The notes below the pieces were generated by a model. That model saw only the letters and a list, made by a program, of their open reading frames with translations, was not told where the DNA came from and did no database searches. A stretch of DNA of 64,000 bases from Rhizophagus irregularis (Eukaryota > Glomeromycota > Glomeromycetes > Glomerales > Glomeraceae). Location: the NCBI RefSeq assembly GCF_026210795.1, contig NC_089450.1:1798001-1862000 (forward strand), written 5' to 3'. How positions within the stretch are numbered: the first letter of the stretch is position 1; every line of letters begins with the position of its first letter. Both the position numbers and the translations under genes were made by a program. Of the stretch, positions 22,172 through 34,857 are shown in pieces.

Positions 22172-24444
22172 ATGACTATATATAAAGATAGCAAACAAAG
22201 AATAATTAAATTATTACCTTTCTTATCATTTATTCAAATGGAAAAATATTTTCAAAGTGCAAGTAACTCAAAGGGAAACGCAAAGAAGGTGACAATATTG
22301 AACATCCCATTGGTGATTCTTCTAAATCACATAAAAAAATTCAAAATAAAAAATATAAAAAAGAACGAAATGACTGGGATCCAAAATGGCCGCAAACATA
22401 TCCATGGTTAATGAGAAGAGAGGACGAAGAGGAAAACCCTTTCATGTATTGTGTTTGGTGTGAAGAGGGAAAAGTAAACAATATTTTTACAAAGGGTTGT
22501 AATAAATTCAAAAAAGATTATCTTGATAATCATATAAAAACTGATACGCATAGTTCAATTGCAAAATTAAGAAATAATACAAATCAACCAAACATAATTG
22601 CCGGGTTTGTAACGCAATTAGGAGTAGAAAAATCAAAAATTATCGCTTTAATGAGAAATGCATATTTTTGTTCTAAACATAATTTAGCACTTAACATATA
22701 TCCTGATCTTAATAATCTTGTAGAGTATCAAATAAAAAATTATGACGAAATTCATTATCAAAAACCACCTACAAAAGTTTTACCACCTCCTTTATATTTA
22801 CAAACATTACCTTCAACTTCAACTTCTTCTAATTATGCTACATACAAAAATTCTAAAGCCGGACTTAACTTTATTGAATCATTTTCATGTATAATTGAAC
22901 GTCAAGTAATAGACAAAATTAACAAAAGCACTGGATGGAGCATTCTTTTAGATGAAAGTACTACAATCACTATTGATAAACATTTGGCGATAATAAGCAA
23001 GCATATAGTTGGAAATGAACCAGTTTTGCGATATCTTGGTATGATAAATTTAGAGGAATGTGACGCAAATTCAATTACGAAAGATATTGAGATATTTTTA
23101 AACGCGAAAGGTATTTCATTTAAGTCTTTATTTCATATAGGAAGTGATGGAGCATCCGTAATGACAGGTGAATTCTGTAATTTATTTAATTATAATTTAT
23201 TTATTTACAATATTTATATTTATATTTTCTTTTTTTTTTCTAGGAAAACACAATGGAGTGGTTACAAAACTAAAAAATAAAAACCCATTTACGACTTCAA
23301 TTCATTGCATAGCACATCGATTTGCACTTGTTGGTAAAGATTCAGCAAATGATGTACCATATTTTAAAGAATACGAATCTACTTTAAAAAGATTATATAG
23401 TTATTTTAGTAGATCTTATAATCGATTAAAAAATTTACGTATGATTCAAGCTGATGATGATGATGATCCCGACTTGCAATATTGAAATTAGTTTCAACAC
23501 GATGGCTGTCATTATCACAAACTGTCTCCAATTTGCATCAAACATTAAATTCCATTATATCATCTTTACAAACAGATATTCTTGTCAATGATGATGGAGC
23601 TGATTTAGCGAAAAAATTGTTAGAAGAGTTAGATCCAAATTTTATTCTAGCAACAAAATTTTTGGCTGACCTCTTTGATGTTTTACAACGATTAATCAAA
23701 GCATTTCAAGGAGATTTTATTACACTATCTGATGTGCATTATCATTTAAATTCCACGATTCTAGCGATTCAAACAATGTTTATTGGGGATGATAATACAC
23801 CGCCAACATATGGAAAACACTTACTTGAGTATATTGAAAGCAATAATTTATCAATAAGTTCAATTCCGAACTCTTTCTCACAATTTTCTTCATCTATAAT
23901 TCAAAATATTGAAAAAAGGTTTCCTGACTCTGATTTTCATTATTCAATGCGGATTTTTGATGCACAACAATTACCTTTAACTCAAACTTTAATTAATCAG
24001 TATGGCGAAAAAGAGATTGAAATTGTTGGAGAATTTTATGGTAATCAAAAAACTGATCAAGATGGCAACATTTATGAACCAATAATTGATAAAAAAGAAT
24101 TAAAAAATGAATGGATAGTTGTGAGACAATTCATTGCTAATTTTAGAGAATCTAAATTTGTTGAGCAATGGTTTAGAATTTTTTCAACAACAGATTTTTC
24201 TACTTTATATCCTAATATTTCAAAAATTATTCATATTATTTTAATAATTCCACTTTCTAATGCTTCAGTAGAAAGAGTTTTTTCACGTCAAAATTTAATT
24301 AAAAGTAAACTACGAAATAAGATGAAATTGGAAACACTTTATTTTCATCTAAATATTTTAATTAATGGACCATCACTAAATTCATTTGATTTTGAAGCAG
24401 CATATAACTATTGGGCACAATTACCCCGTTCTATTTTAATGTGA
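22172..24444 (+). pseudogene. hAT-family transposase (ZNF862/KIAA1586-like), two frameshifts
   Basis: Three frames join into one protein of about 740 residues. The first start is ATG at 22172. A frameshift is needed near 22285, since the 5' part continues in the other frame as KERNDWDPKWPQTYPWLM. Then comes a CVWC...H...H zinc finger of TTF/BED type. A GT-AG intron at 23168-23243 joins SDGASVMTG to KHNGVVTKL in phase. A second frameshift near 23480 separates DDDDPDLQ from LKLVSTRWLSLSQ. Motifs seen: first acidic motif SILLDESTT, second SDGAS, CIAHRFAL, and a C-terminal hAT dimerisation region IPLSNASVERVFSRQNLIKS. In the family this protein cuts and pastes the element as an oligomer. The substitutions leave key motifs intact; only the frame breaks argue against function. 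Confidence 0.85.
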
Positions 24445-25179
24445 ATGTGTAAATTGAGATATAAATTTATAATTAATGAACATTTTTGATTTTTTTTTCT
24501 TTATAATATAATTTTAACAAATAAATCATATGTGCCGATTTTTGGAATTAGTCTAAATTAAGATTTTTATAAAAATTTAATATTTTAGTAAGATTAACAT
24601 TACACAAATCTAAATTAAATATGTGTTACATATTTACGTAACTCAGATTTAATAAAAAATAAAAAAAATTTTTTTAATCAATATTCAAAAATAACGGTAA
24701 TAACCACTTCTTTTTCCCCATCACTGCCCATCACTTTTCCATCATTTTTCTATTCACTTTTATTAAATATGACAAAAAAGTTTATAAGCAAATATAGCAG
24801 TTATTTTTAAGTGGTAAGTAAAAGAAAAAACTTAATATTTTATATACATAGATAAGACATATTTTTTCTTAATTTTTAGCTTTAATTTATTGTTTTTCTT
24901 TGTAAAAAATACATGCAAATAAAAAATAATTATGATGTAAAATAGTTGTAAAATGAATAATAAGATATTCTTTTTTTTCAAAATAACTAATTATATATTT
25001 GTTTTTTATCTTTTAAAATTATTTTATTAGATTTATTCTATTAAAATCCTTAAATGGCAAATAAAATCTTTTAAATAAAGTAAAAGAATTTGGGATTCTC
25101 TTATGAAAGCATTTTTTGGTAAGAAATAAAATTTTCAGATCGGACTTTATGCAGGTGACAAAATCGTGCATTATTATTC

Positions 25180-25800
25180 CTGGAGATATGCTAACGTCAT
25201 CATTTTACATTCATTTGAAAGCTGAGAATTTGCTCTATCGTAAGAATCAAAGATCAGGAAAATTGGATCACTGGATGAGGCGTAATTAACGATCAAAGTC
25301 AAATCAAATTTAAAAATTAAAAATAAATATATTAGACGTAATTATTCACAATCCAGTGATTCAATTCATTCGATTTTAGGCTTATTAGATAGACCTCAAT
25401 TTTCTCTTTCAAATGAATATAATTTCATTCGTGTAGCTTGCATCTACAGGTATTTAATAAATTTTTTTATATCAGATTTTATCAAACTTATAAAATTTTA
25501 TATTAATAATATAATTGATGATTCCTAAACATCTACATATATTAAACGAATTATTTTAAATTTATTTTAAAGATAAAAGTTGGCATCACCTTAGGGAGCA
25601 AAGATCATTCAAATTGAATCACTACATGTGAAGTAATTAACGATCAAATTTAGATAAAATTCAATAAATATACTGAACGTGATTACTGAACAACTAGTGA
25701 TTCAATTCACTTGATTTTAAATTCATTAGATAGATCTCGATTTTCTCTTTCAAATGAATGTAAATTTATTTGTATAGCTTATTTCTACGAAGAATTATCA
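25180..25800. repeat. Duplicated hairpin block inside the hAT element
   Basis: Two ~230-bp blocks (about 25190-25450 and 25590-25800) share order: 'gatcaggaaaattggatcac' / 'gatcattcaaattgaatcac', 'gtaattaacgatcaaa', 'ccagtgattcaattca', 'ttagatagacctc', 'tttctctttcaaatgaat'. Each can fold back on itself (ATTGGATCACTGGAT against ATCCAGTGATTCAAT). Non-coding. Confidence 0.7.
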
Positions 25801-26769
25801 ATAATTTTGTCATGAGAGTTATATTTGATCTTTTAAATTTTAATGATATCTTATATTAAAAAAAAATTAAAAATTATATAATTAATTAGTTTTTTTTGCA
25901 TTATCTAGTATAAATTTATTATTCTTATATAAATGATAATTTATATTTGCTTTAATAAAATTATTTTTGTGTAAAAAATTAGATTCCAAGAATCGGCCCA
26001 TATGTATTATTTTACCCATTTAATGTATAATGTTTTTTAAAAAATTTTGCGCAAAACGTTTCTGAAAATATTTGCGCAAATGCGCAAGTCCAGGTTGATT
26101 TTCTGCAAATTGCACGTGACTTTTTTTTGCGCATTGCGCAACAAGCATTTGACCGGAATTTCATACACTGATCACTGCCTATAGAAATTATAGTAGAAGG
26201 GTTTGATCTTGCATTTAATTTTTATTTTTGATATTTTTATAATAATAATATAGTCCATATTGGTGTTAATTTTATAATTTATTTGCTAAAACTATGAAAT
26301 TCAATAAAGCTAAAATAAAGTTTATTTTATATGAACTGTACTTATATACACTAGTCGAACAATGTCAAATCGGGGACCAATCAGGTGACCGAATTCCACC
26401 TGATTGGTCCCTATTTTTTTAAAAATTTTCATCAATCGGTAAACCCAATTGCTGCCAAAAGATGGCGCAAAAGGAGGATACTCAGGTACCAATCGGGATA
26501 TTCAATAATGTACAATCGGGTATTAATAGTTACCAATAGGATATTTACTATTTGGCATATCAGTATACCGATTGATAACTTTTTGATTAAATGTCAGTGT
26601 ACTGATTGATTAGATTGATTACTTTTCAATTAATTTATAACAATGCATTTTTATTTAAAATTACATTAAAATTACAAAAATTAGAAATACTAATTACTAA
26701 ATTATTTACATTATTTAATAATTCCATATATATTTATTACTAATATTGTCATATTCTTATACTTTCAAA

Positions 26770-27420
26770 ACTTTACCGATTCAAATCCAAGTCAAGATCA
26801 GAACCGATAGACCTACAAAATGAAGAAAAAAATTAAATATTTTTTAAATATTAAAAAGTGTTTCGAAATGAAACTTTTCAAAACTTACCATTATCGATCT
26901 AAATCCAAGTCCAACATCAGAGCTGATAGTAACCTAAAAAATAAAGAAAAAAAATAAATATTTTTTTAAATATTAAATAAAAGTAAAAAAAGTTTTGAAA
27001 ATGAAAGTTTTCAAAATTTACCGTTACCAATTCAAGTTCAGTATTCGGGTTACTTGGCTAGTCAGGTTATTAACAAAGATCGGTGTTATACCTACAAAGT
27101 AAAGAAAATTATTGAATATTTTTTTTAAAAAAAATATTTTAAAAAAATAGTTTCGAAACGAATTATTTCATTTTGAAATTTACCGATCAAAAAATCAAAA
27201 ATCCAAGTACAGGATCGGAGCTGATAGTTCCTACAAAATAAAGAAAAAGAATCTTAAAAATATTTTTAAAAAATAGTTTCGAAACAAAACTTTTCGAAAC
27301 TTACTAATCCAAATCTAAGGAAGGATCCGAAAGAGAACTGATACCTATAAAAAAAGAGAAAATTTTTTAAATAAAAGAAAAATTTTTTAAAAAAATTTGT
27401 TAAGTTTCAAAAAACTTTAC
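26770..27420. repeat. Tandem array, ~120-bp unit with TTTCGAAA-type hairpin
   Basis: Units contain 'aatccaagtccaa', 'gatcagagctgatag', 'cctacaaaataaag' and a hairpin of the 'gtttcgaaatgaaac' type. About five diverged units. Confidence 0.7.
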
Positions 27421-27429
27421 CTATTGGAA

Positions 27430-28040
27430 TCCGATATCCCAAATTCAGAGTTGATTTCCTACAAAAGAAAGAAATGTTAAAACCGTTTCATAACTTTCAT
27501 CTGGCACTTCCTATAAATAAAAAAAGTAAGAAAAAGAAATGTTAAAAACGTTTCTTAAAATACAAAAAAAAATGAAAGCCCCCATTTACCTTATTATCCA
27601 AAGTCCGGCTTGTAATTTTTATCTGGCAATTCCTACAAGAAAAGAAAAAAAAAGAAACGTTAAAAACGTTTCTAAAAATACAAAAAAAATGAAAGCCCTC
27701 TATTTACCTTATTATCCAAAGTCCGGTTTGTAAATTTCATCTAGCAATTCCTATAAGAAAAGAAAAAAAAGAAACGTTAAAAATGTTTCTAAAAATACAA
27801 AAAAAACGAAAGCCCCCATTTACCTTATTATCCAAAAGTCTGGTTTGTAACTTTCGTCCAGAAATTCCTATGAGAAAAAGAAAAAAATAAATTAACATTT
27901 CTAGAAACAAACAAACTCTCTCCTCCCTTTCATTTACCTTATTAACAAAATCCAATTCATCGCTTTCGTCTACTTCCTACAAAAATGAAAAAAAGAAACG
28001 TTAAAACGTTTCTAAAATATAAAGAAAACAAACTCCCTCC
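27430..28040. repeat. Tandem array, ~115-bp unit with AACGTT hairpin
   Basis: Units repeat 'ttaccttattatccaaagtc', 'cggtttgtaattttcatctg', 'caattcctacaagaaaa' and 'gaaacgttaaaaacgtttct'. It is the same unit family as at 18.1-19.7 kb. One further diverged unit follows the MITE, at about 28295-28400. Confidence 0.8.
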
Positions 28041-28284
28041 TAAGGTTGCTTGCTGAAACCTAGGGGTTTAGGCAAGATGGCGTTTCGCTGAAAAGCGAAA
28101 TTCTGCCAAAACTATATTAAAGTTATATTAAAAAACTGGCGAAACTTTGGAGAATGGCGAAACTGCCGAAACTTATTATAAATGCCGAAACTGCCAAAAC
28201 TCTGCCAAAACTATAATAAATCTATAGTAAAATTTTGATGAAACTAATCGTAGGATTTTAAAAAGGTTTAGACAAGCAATCTTA
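28041..28284. mobile_element. MITE, TAAGGTTGC family, copy 3
   Basis: A 244-bp element with ends TAAGGTTGC and GCAATCTTA. Flanked by CTCCCTCC / CTCCCCCC, an 8-bp target duplication with one mismatch. It is inserted in the AACGTT-hairpin array, so it is younger than that array. Confidence 0.85.
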
Positions 28285-28596
28285 CTCCCCCCCATTTATT
28301 TACCTTATTAACAAAGTCCAGTTCGTAAAAATTCGTCCAGAAAATACCTACAAGAAAAATAAAAAAAAAATAATGTTAAAAACATTTTCAAAAAAAAATA
28401 AAATAAATAAAAAATAAATCACCTACCAAAGATCGAATTTCTGATGATCTTTCTTAATCGGACTCATCAGATATCTGATTATCCATCTGAACAATCCGAA
28501 TACCAGAACCTAACTTGTACATATAAAAAAAAGTTCCTATATAATTTTTTTTTTCGAACCTATATAATTTAAAAAAAATTTTTTTAAATAAATATA

Positions 28597-29890
28597 CAGT
28601 CGGGTCCGAAAGTCGACGCCCAATTTTGTACGGTGTTACATGATACACAAAATTTACATTATTTATACCCCTTTTTTTTATTTTTAAATGTTTTTCTCAC
28701 AATTTCATAACCTAATAAACGCGTTGCAAAGTTAAAAAAATAATGTCACATAGAACTGAGTTAACTTCTCAAGATAAAGGAAAAATACTAGCATATATGG
28801 AGAATTTTAACCCTGCACAAATAGCAAGAAAAATGGGTCGTGACCCCACCACAATAAGAAGAATTATTGACAGATACAAGAAGACAGGGAAAACTGAAAA
28901 TTTACCTAGATCGGGACGTCCACCTGCTCTCAATAATAATGAGAAAAATGCACTCATAAACAAAGTTACACAAGATCGACGCGAACCTTTACATGAAGTC
29001 ATTAATACATTAGATTTAAATTGCAGCCTTACAACTGCTAAAAGAGCATTACATAGTGTTGGAATTTATTCCCATGTTGCTGCAAAAAAACCCTTTATCT
29101 CAGAAAAGCATGCATTAGCTCGTATTAGTTGGTGTGAGAAATATAAAGAAAAAACAGCTTATGATTGGGCACAAGTTATTTTCTCAGATGAATCAAGTGT
29201 TGAGATTGGCAAGCAGTCACGACAAATAAGAGTTTGGAGACACACAGGGGAAAGGTTTAACACTGAATGCTTGACACCTATCTTTAAAAGTGGTCGAAAA
29301 TCAGTCATGGTTTGGGAATGTTTTGCAGGAGGGATAAAAGGGCCATTAATTTTTTGTGATGAAAATAAAGAAAAAAATGAAAAAATCAATTCAAATACTT
29401 ACATTAGAATCCTAAATTCATATCTGTATCCATTTCAGCATACAGTTCATGAGTTAACAGGAAGGGCTGCAATTTTCAACAGGATAATGCACCCATACAT
29501 ACCGCGAAAATAACCCCGAGGATTGGTTGAGGAAGAATAAAATTGTGGTTATTGATTGGCCGGCAAATTCTCCTGATCTAAATCCAATAGAAAACATCTG
29601 GAAGCAGTTAAAGGACAATATCCAGAGTTGTAAAGTCTTTCCAAGAACTGTGGATGAACTTAAAGTTGCACTAAGTGAAGAATGGGAAAATTTGGATTGC
29701 TCCATTTTTGAAGAGGTTGCGTTGCTTAATCGCCACAAAGAATAAATGCAGTACTAAGAAGCAGGGGAGGGCCAACACATTATTAACCATTTTTAGTAAT
29801 TATTTTTTATGTGAATTTTAATGAAAATCAATAAAGTTTTGCCATTTTTGGCATTAATTTTAAATCGGGCGTCACTTTCAGACGTGACTG
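28597..29890 (+). mobile_element. Tc1-like transposon, 1.3 kb
   Basis: Ends CAGTCGGGTCCGAAAGTCGA at left and, complemented, CAGTCACGTCTGAAAGTGAC at right, followed by a shared 'cgccc'. TA on each side (28595-28596, 29891-29892). It contains one transposase gene reading left to right. Length and layout are ordinary for Tc1 elements. It lies inside the 26.4-31.0 kb minisatellite element. Confidence 0.92.
28743..29745 (+). pseudogene. Tc1-like transposase, frameshifted twice
   Basis: Open from ATG 28743 to 29513 and again 29527-29745. The N-terminal third holds two helix-turn-helix segments (QIARKMGRDPTTIRRIIDRY and the LPRSGRPP linker). The catalytic core shows VIFSDESSVEIG with the first Asp at about residue 149, then KSVMVWECFAGG. 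Near 29474 the frame slips, so the second Asp motif QQDNAPIHTAKI is in another frame. A second slip near 29510 leads to EDWLRKNKIVVIDWP and SPDLNPIENIW, which bears the last Glu of a DD34E triad. All motifs are present; two small indels are the only breaks. Recently inactivated, unless these are assembly errors. Confidence 0.9.
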
Positions 29891-29894
29891 TACA

Positions 29895-30690
29895 TATTTC
29901 TGAATTCAACCTATATAATATAAAAATTAAAAAAAAAATAAAATTCAGAGGTTATACATACCTCTGAATTCCAATAATTATCAGCTAATAAAGTCCCATC
30001 TGGAACATATAATATAAAAAAAAAATCAATTTGGAGGTTGACAAACCTCTAAATTCTAAAATTACCAATAGATTCCTATCCAGAATCTATTAAATGTATA
30101 AAAAATTTTTTTTTAAAAAAAATGATTCAGAAGTTTCAGTCCGAAACTTCAATAGATTCTCATCTGGACCCTATAATTTAAATGGATATACCCTTAAAAG
30201 ATAATCCGAAGATAAACGTTAATATTTAACTAACGGGATAAAATATCTTGTTGAATAACGGATTCTGATCACACGCCTCTTTAATAAAACTATTTCAAAT
30301 AGGATAATGAAAAATCACCTCATTTCAAGTGTTGCTAATTAGATGAATTGATGGCTGATGAACATAATCCCATATTTTCTATAGAAAAAAAATGAAATTT
30401 TGAATATAATCAAATGGTTCCCATCTGGAACCTATAATAAAAGTTTTTTTTTTAAAGAATAGGATTTGAAAGTGAAACTTTCGAATTTTAAAAATTATTA
30501 TAGATTCCATCTAAAGCCTATAAAAAAATTATTTTAGAATAAATTAAATTCGGAGGTTATCAGGAAGAACCTATAGAATCCTATGTAATTATTTGTTATA
30601 AAAAAATTTTTTAAAGAAAAATTAAAAAATAGCTAAGTTTCGAAGAAACAATAAATTTCTGGAAGATAGCTAGCTATATAATATAAAAAA
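29895..30690. repeat. Tandem array, ~125-150 bp hairpin unit
   Basis: Units carry short hairpins ('cagaggttatacatacctctg', 'ggaggttgacaaacctc', 'gaagtttcagtccgaaacttc') plus 'tagattcccatctggaacct' and A-runs. Diverged and non-coding. Confidence 0.65.
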
Positions 30691-30966
30691 GTTTAATGCC
30701 AGTAATTGATAAGCATTATACTAAAAATAGTTTAAAAAATAGTTTATTTATCAAAAAAATAGTTTATTTAAATGAATACTAATTGATTATTATAAGAATA
30801 ATAGAAATCAATCAGTAAATTTTAGTTATCAATCGGGTATTAATCTGATTGATACCCGATTGAAATGTACACCAATTTCTAACTATTGAATAAATCAGGT
30901 GACCGATCAAAAAAAAAGTTACCAATCGGGTAGGTACCCGATTGGTCGGCGTTTTACCTGTGATAA

Positions 30967-33650
30967 TTATATAACCACTTGATTGTACATATATAAGGTC
31001 TTAAATTAACAAGCAGTTTATTTTAATAGATAGTCTAGGTAATCCTCTTATACACTTTTGTACTTATATAACTTGATTTGTTCTTAATAAATGTGCAATG
31101 GTTACTAAAAATAAAATAAAATAAAATTTATATAAAAAAATTTATTTTAAATTTATAAATAAAAAAAATGGATAATAATTTTTTTTTTATATAATTAATA
31201 AAACTAAATATTACAATAGACTTTTAATTAAAATAACTTTTTTTACTAAAATTCAAAAAATTATTTTTTTTGCTATTTAGTTATTTAATTTTAATAAATA
31301 TTTTTTTTTAAATTTGAATTATTGGATATTAAAAAGATCATATAATTCTAATTTTTAATTTTTTTAATTTACTAAAAATATAACTTATAATTTATTTAAA
31401 TTTCTATTAAAGAAAATTACATATATTACATAATATTCAATTTAATATAAACTTACTCCCTTTTTCCTCTTATTAGATTTAATAACTAATCAAATTATAA
31501 TATTTATAAATCATATAATTTTATTAAGTATAATGTAAAATTTTGATTATTCCTTCGCTTTTAATAATTACATAATATCTGTAAGTTTTTAATAATACTA
31601 TAAAATAAATTTTTTTAAATATTTTAAAATTATTATATAGTTTTAATTACAAAAAATTACTAATTTTTTGAAATATTATTATAAATAACCTAGATATAGT
31701 AGTTTTTAAATAATTATGCAATTATTTTAAATTAATATATTAAATAACATTAAAGTTAATTACATTAATAAGATAATTATAAATATATTACAAAAGTATA
31801 ATAAAAGTATTTTATATAATTTAATTATATTTCAAAAAAAATATTATTTTTAGCTAAGTTATATTATATTAATATTTAATACATTTAACTTAGTGAATTA
31901 GTTGAAAATTTCATTTTTAATTTTTTTATGTAAACTAACTTATGAAATATATTTGCTAGCAGGTAAAGTGCAATTTATTTAGCATAGATTTAATTTTTAT
32001 GATTTTTTCTTTAAATAAGAAATACAAGTATAATAAGAATAATATTTAATATATTATTAATATTTTTTTAAATAACTTTATTAATAAAAATTAGCAAATA
32101 ATATAATATTGACATAATTATAAATTATATACTAATTGAATTTATTATAATTGCATATAAAAATTATATATTGAATTTTAAAAGAATTTTCTAATTATTA
32201 CTGAAGAGTGAAGATGATGATCACTAATAACTGAAATTATGATAATTGATTAGCATTAAAAAATATAGTGCCAGTAAAAATTGATAATTCTGGCCAACGG
32301 TGATAATTTTCTGATGATTTGAAGTAAAAATCTTTATAAAATATATAATTTTATATTTATATAGATAGTATAAAATTAAAAAAATCCAAACTATTAATTA
32401 AGTTTGTGGTATATTCCTAAACAATTAATAAATTATTTAATCCAATAAAAAGTATTTATACTTAATATTTATTAAAATATACTTAATTTTTTTATTTTAT
32501 ATTTAAAATATATTAAAAGTTAAATTTGCGCTTTTAAATTACATTTAATTTTATATACTTAAATTATATTTGATTTTTTTATTTCAGTATATCTTTAATA
32601 TGTTTTAAATATAAAATAAAATTTAAGTACATTTAGTATATTTTAAATATATTTTAAATATATTTTAATAAAAGAGTTTTGCTAAGTTACTTTCTAGATT
32701 GAATAATATGGGTTAAATTACTTCTCTAAATTTATATTTTTACATCAATATTTTTTTTTTTTAAAAAAAATTATTTGTTATTATTTATTTTACTTTATAT
32801 AGATTTTATTTATTTGGATATTATAGAGTATAATGGCCAACTTTTTTTTATATTTTTAACAATGTTTCTTATTTTTTATTGTAATTATAATTTATATATT
32901 TAAAATTTACTAGTAGGGTTAAATCATCTTGGATTAAAATTAGTTTTATATTTAATAAAAATGCTTTTTATAGGATAATAAATTTAAAATATTTATAATT
33001 TTTGAAATAATACTTTTTATTTATTTTTTATTTAATATTTTAGTATAATTACTCTAACTGTAACTTTCTAAAATTATCAGTAATTTAAATATTAGTAAAT
33101 TGCAATTTTTTATTAATTGCAATTTATTCAATAATTTGGTTTATACATTCTATAAGATTAAATAATATTATAAATTTATAATTTATTTACTTGGCTAGTT
33201 TTACTTTACTAACCATTATACTTTCTACTATAATTTTTAGCTTAAGCTAAACTTACATGTATTATTTTTGTTTTTTATTCAATACTTCAATTTACTTTTT
33301 TATTTAATTATAATAGTTAATAATAATTGTTTTTATTTATTTATTTTTTTTTTTGGAATATAATATTTATTTTAATGAGTATAGTATTACAAATTTCATG
33401 TTTTCTGTTATATTAAAAGATTATTAAACATTGTACCATTTAAAATTAAAAGAACTTTTTTAAAGATTTTGATATTTGATATGGAATTATAATTTTACAA
33501 TTTACAATATATAGCTTCAGAAATTTATAGCAAAGTTATTATTGATCAAATTAGCAATATTGTTATAAACATATTTATGTAAGTTATTTATATTGAGAGA
33601 GTTTTCATATTTGTGTTTACCAATAATTACAATAGGATATCTTTATCTTA
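30967..33650. other. Gene-free, extremely AT-rich spacer
   Basis: Nearly pure A/T with long homopolymers and no open frame of note. No repeat ends recognised. Confidence 0.6.
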
Positions 33651-33654
33651 ATTG

Positions 33655-34857
33655 AAAAGTGTAAATTCTTGGCTAAAGCCGTAGTAAATTTCAAAATAGT
33701 ATCCAGTCAATAGTATTCCGGCGGGAGTGTTCCCATCCCACTGTGACTTTCATATGGAGCTTTTCAATTCGGGTAATCAATTTAGCTCGGGGTTTTTTTT
33801 GAATGACTGGGGGATATAAACAAAAAAAAAATATTTGCTTATTAAAAGTTTGCAATATAAACAAATATAAACAATGAATATTACTGCGTGCCACAAAAAA
33901 AAAAATTTTTCCTTATCGTACAAATCGATAAAAAAAGCACGGATTGGTTATACTGATTAAAAAAAAATTATTAATCCTTTGCATATATAGCGAATAAAAA
34001 ACATTGTTGATAACGCCTAGAGAAGCATAATGGCGTTTTTTTCTCAATGTTCTCATGATATAATTAATGCATGTCATAAGCGGATATGGTTGTGAGAGAT
34101 TTTTGCCATAAAAATCATACACAAAAAGGGGAATTTGGTACCACGACACAATTAATTAGATTGTGTTCAAGATTATGTCAAATGTTAGTGATATCCCTTA
34201 AAATTGGTAGGTAAACGTGCTAAATTGCCGCTATAACCAAGAAAATCGGGCAAAATTTCCTGGTAATGAAATGTGATGATCAATTATAGAAAAGTCTGGG
34301 GTAACAATTAACATGAGAATAGTGAAAAGGCATAGTTACTTGTTAAACTTACATGAGAATATATCATAATCTTTCCCATACGTGGATAATAAGAGGAAAA
34401 AGAAATAAAAGAATTTTATTTATGATCAGCAATGCTATTAATATTATATGTTGGTTCAAAATGTGACCTAGAGGCATAAATACCTCATTTTAGTGTTACA
34501 TGTCTACATTTTCCCTTAATTTGTATTATGATTTTCTTTGCATACAAAAAGCAAAACAATCATTTAATAAGATCTCGTATATTATTTATTACACAATACA
34601 ATTTAACATTATATATACTCAACTTATTCCTCATTCTTTTCATTTTTTCTTTCTTCGTACACATACATATATATATATACGTACGGTATATGCGTATATT
34701 ATATATATTATCAACTGCTGTGGATTTTTCTCAAAAAGTATCTTGTTTAAGTAATTATATACTAACCGGTAATATATATACACAAAAATATTTAACTATA
34801 TATCTATTAACCGGATGTATATATATTGTTAAAATTTTTTAAGTCATAACTCACAAT
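33655..34857 (+). promoter_or_regulatory. Upstream region of the GATA-factor gene
   Basis: Composition shifts to a more normal mix from about 33660 (e.g. 'attccggcgggagtgttccc'), which marks the end of the AT spacer and the start of a long 5' region. An alternating 'acatacatatatatatatac' tract lies at about 34662-34681. Open frames here (33691-33894, 33913-34149 minus; 34500-34842 plus) have no motif. Likely promoter and 5' leader; not proven. Confidence 0.4.

Larger units (their letters stand above)
21960..26170 (+). mobile_element. Complete hAT transposon, 4.2 kb
   Basis: Ends CAGTGTATGAAAT (21960) and ATTTCATACACTG (to 26170), with an exact 8-bp target duplication ATCACTGC at 21952-21959 and 26171-26178. 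It encodes a hAT transposase on the plus strand (22172-24444). Just inside both ends are dense copies of GCGCAAA / TTTGCGC in both orientations (21975-22130 and 26046-26140), as expected for subterminal transposase-binding sites. The 3' part (24445-26045) is non-coding. Structure is intact, but the gene has two frameshifts, so it is probably non-autonomous now. Confidence 0.93.
26354..30966. mobile_element. Large non-coding minisatellite element, copy 2 (with nested Tc1 and MITE)
   Basis: Left edge CACTAGTCGAACAATGTCAA; right edge, complemented, CACAGGTAAAACGCCGACCA. Both run into ACCAATCGGG-type words, as in the 17.5-21.9 kb element. Inside are three kinds of ~115-140 bp tandem units, each carrying a short hairpin. 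Two later insertions sit within it: a MITE (28041-28284) and a Tc1 element (28597-29890). Removing them leaves about 3.07 kb, non-coding. The ends are too diverged to give a sure target duplication. Confidence 0.6.

Noticed and set aside
27539-27955. Small frames on both strands in the 27.4-28.0 kb array
   Set aside because: They follow the tandem repeat units and are periodic by-products, not genes.
34500-34842. Two overlapping small open frames upstream of the GATA gene
   Set aside because: Both are Tyr/Ile/Phe-rich translations of alternating AT sequence; more likely leader or promoter DNA.
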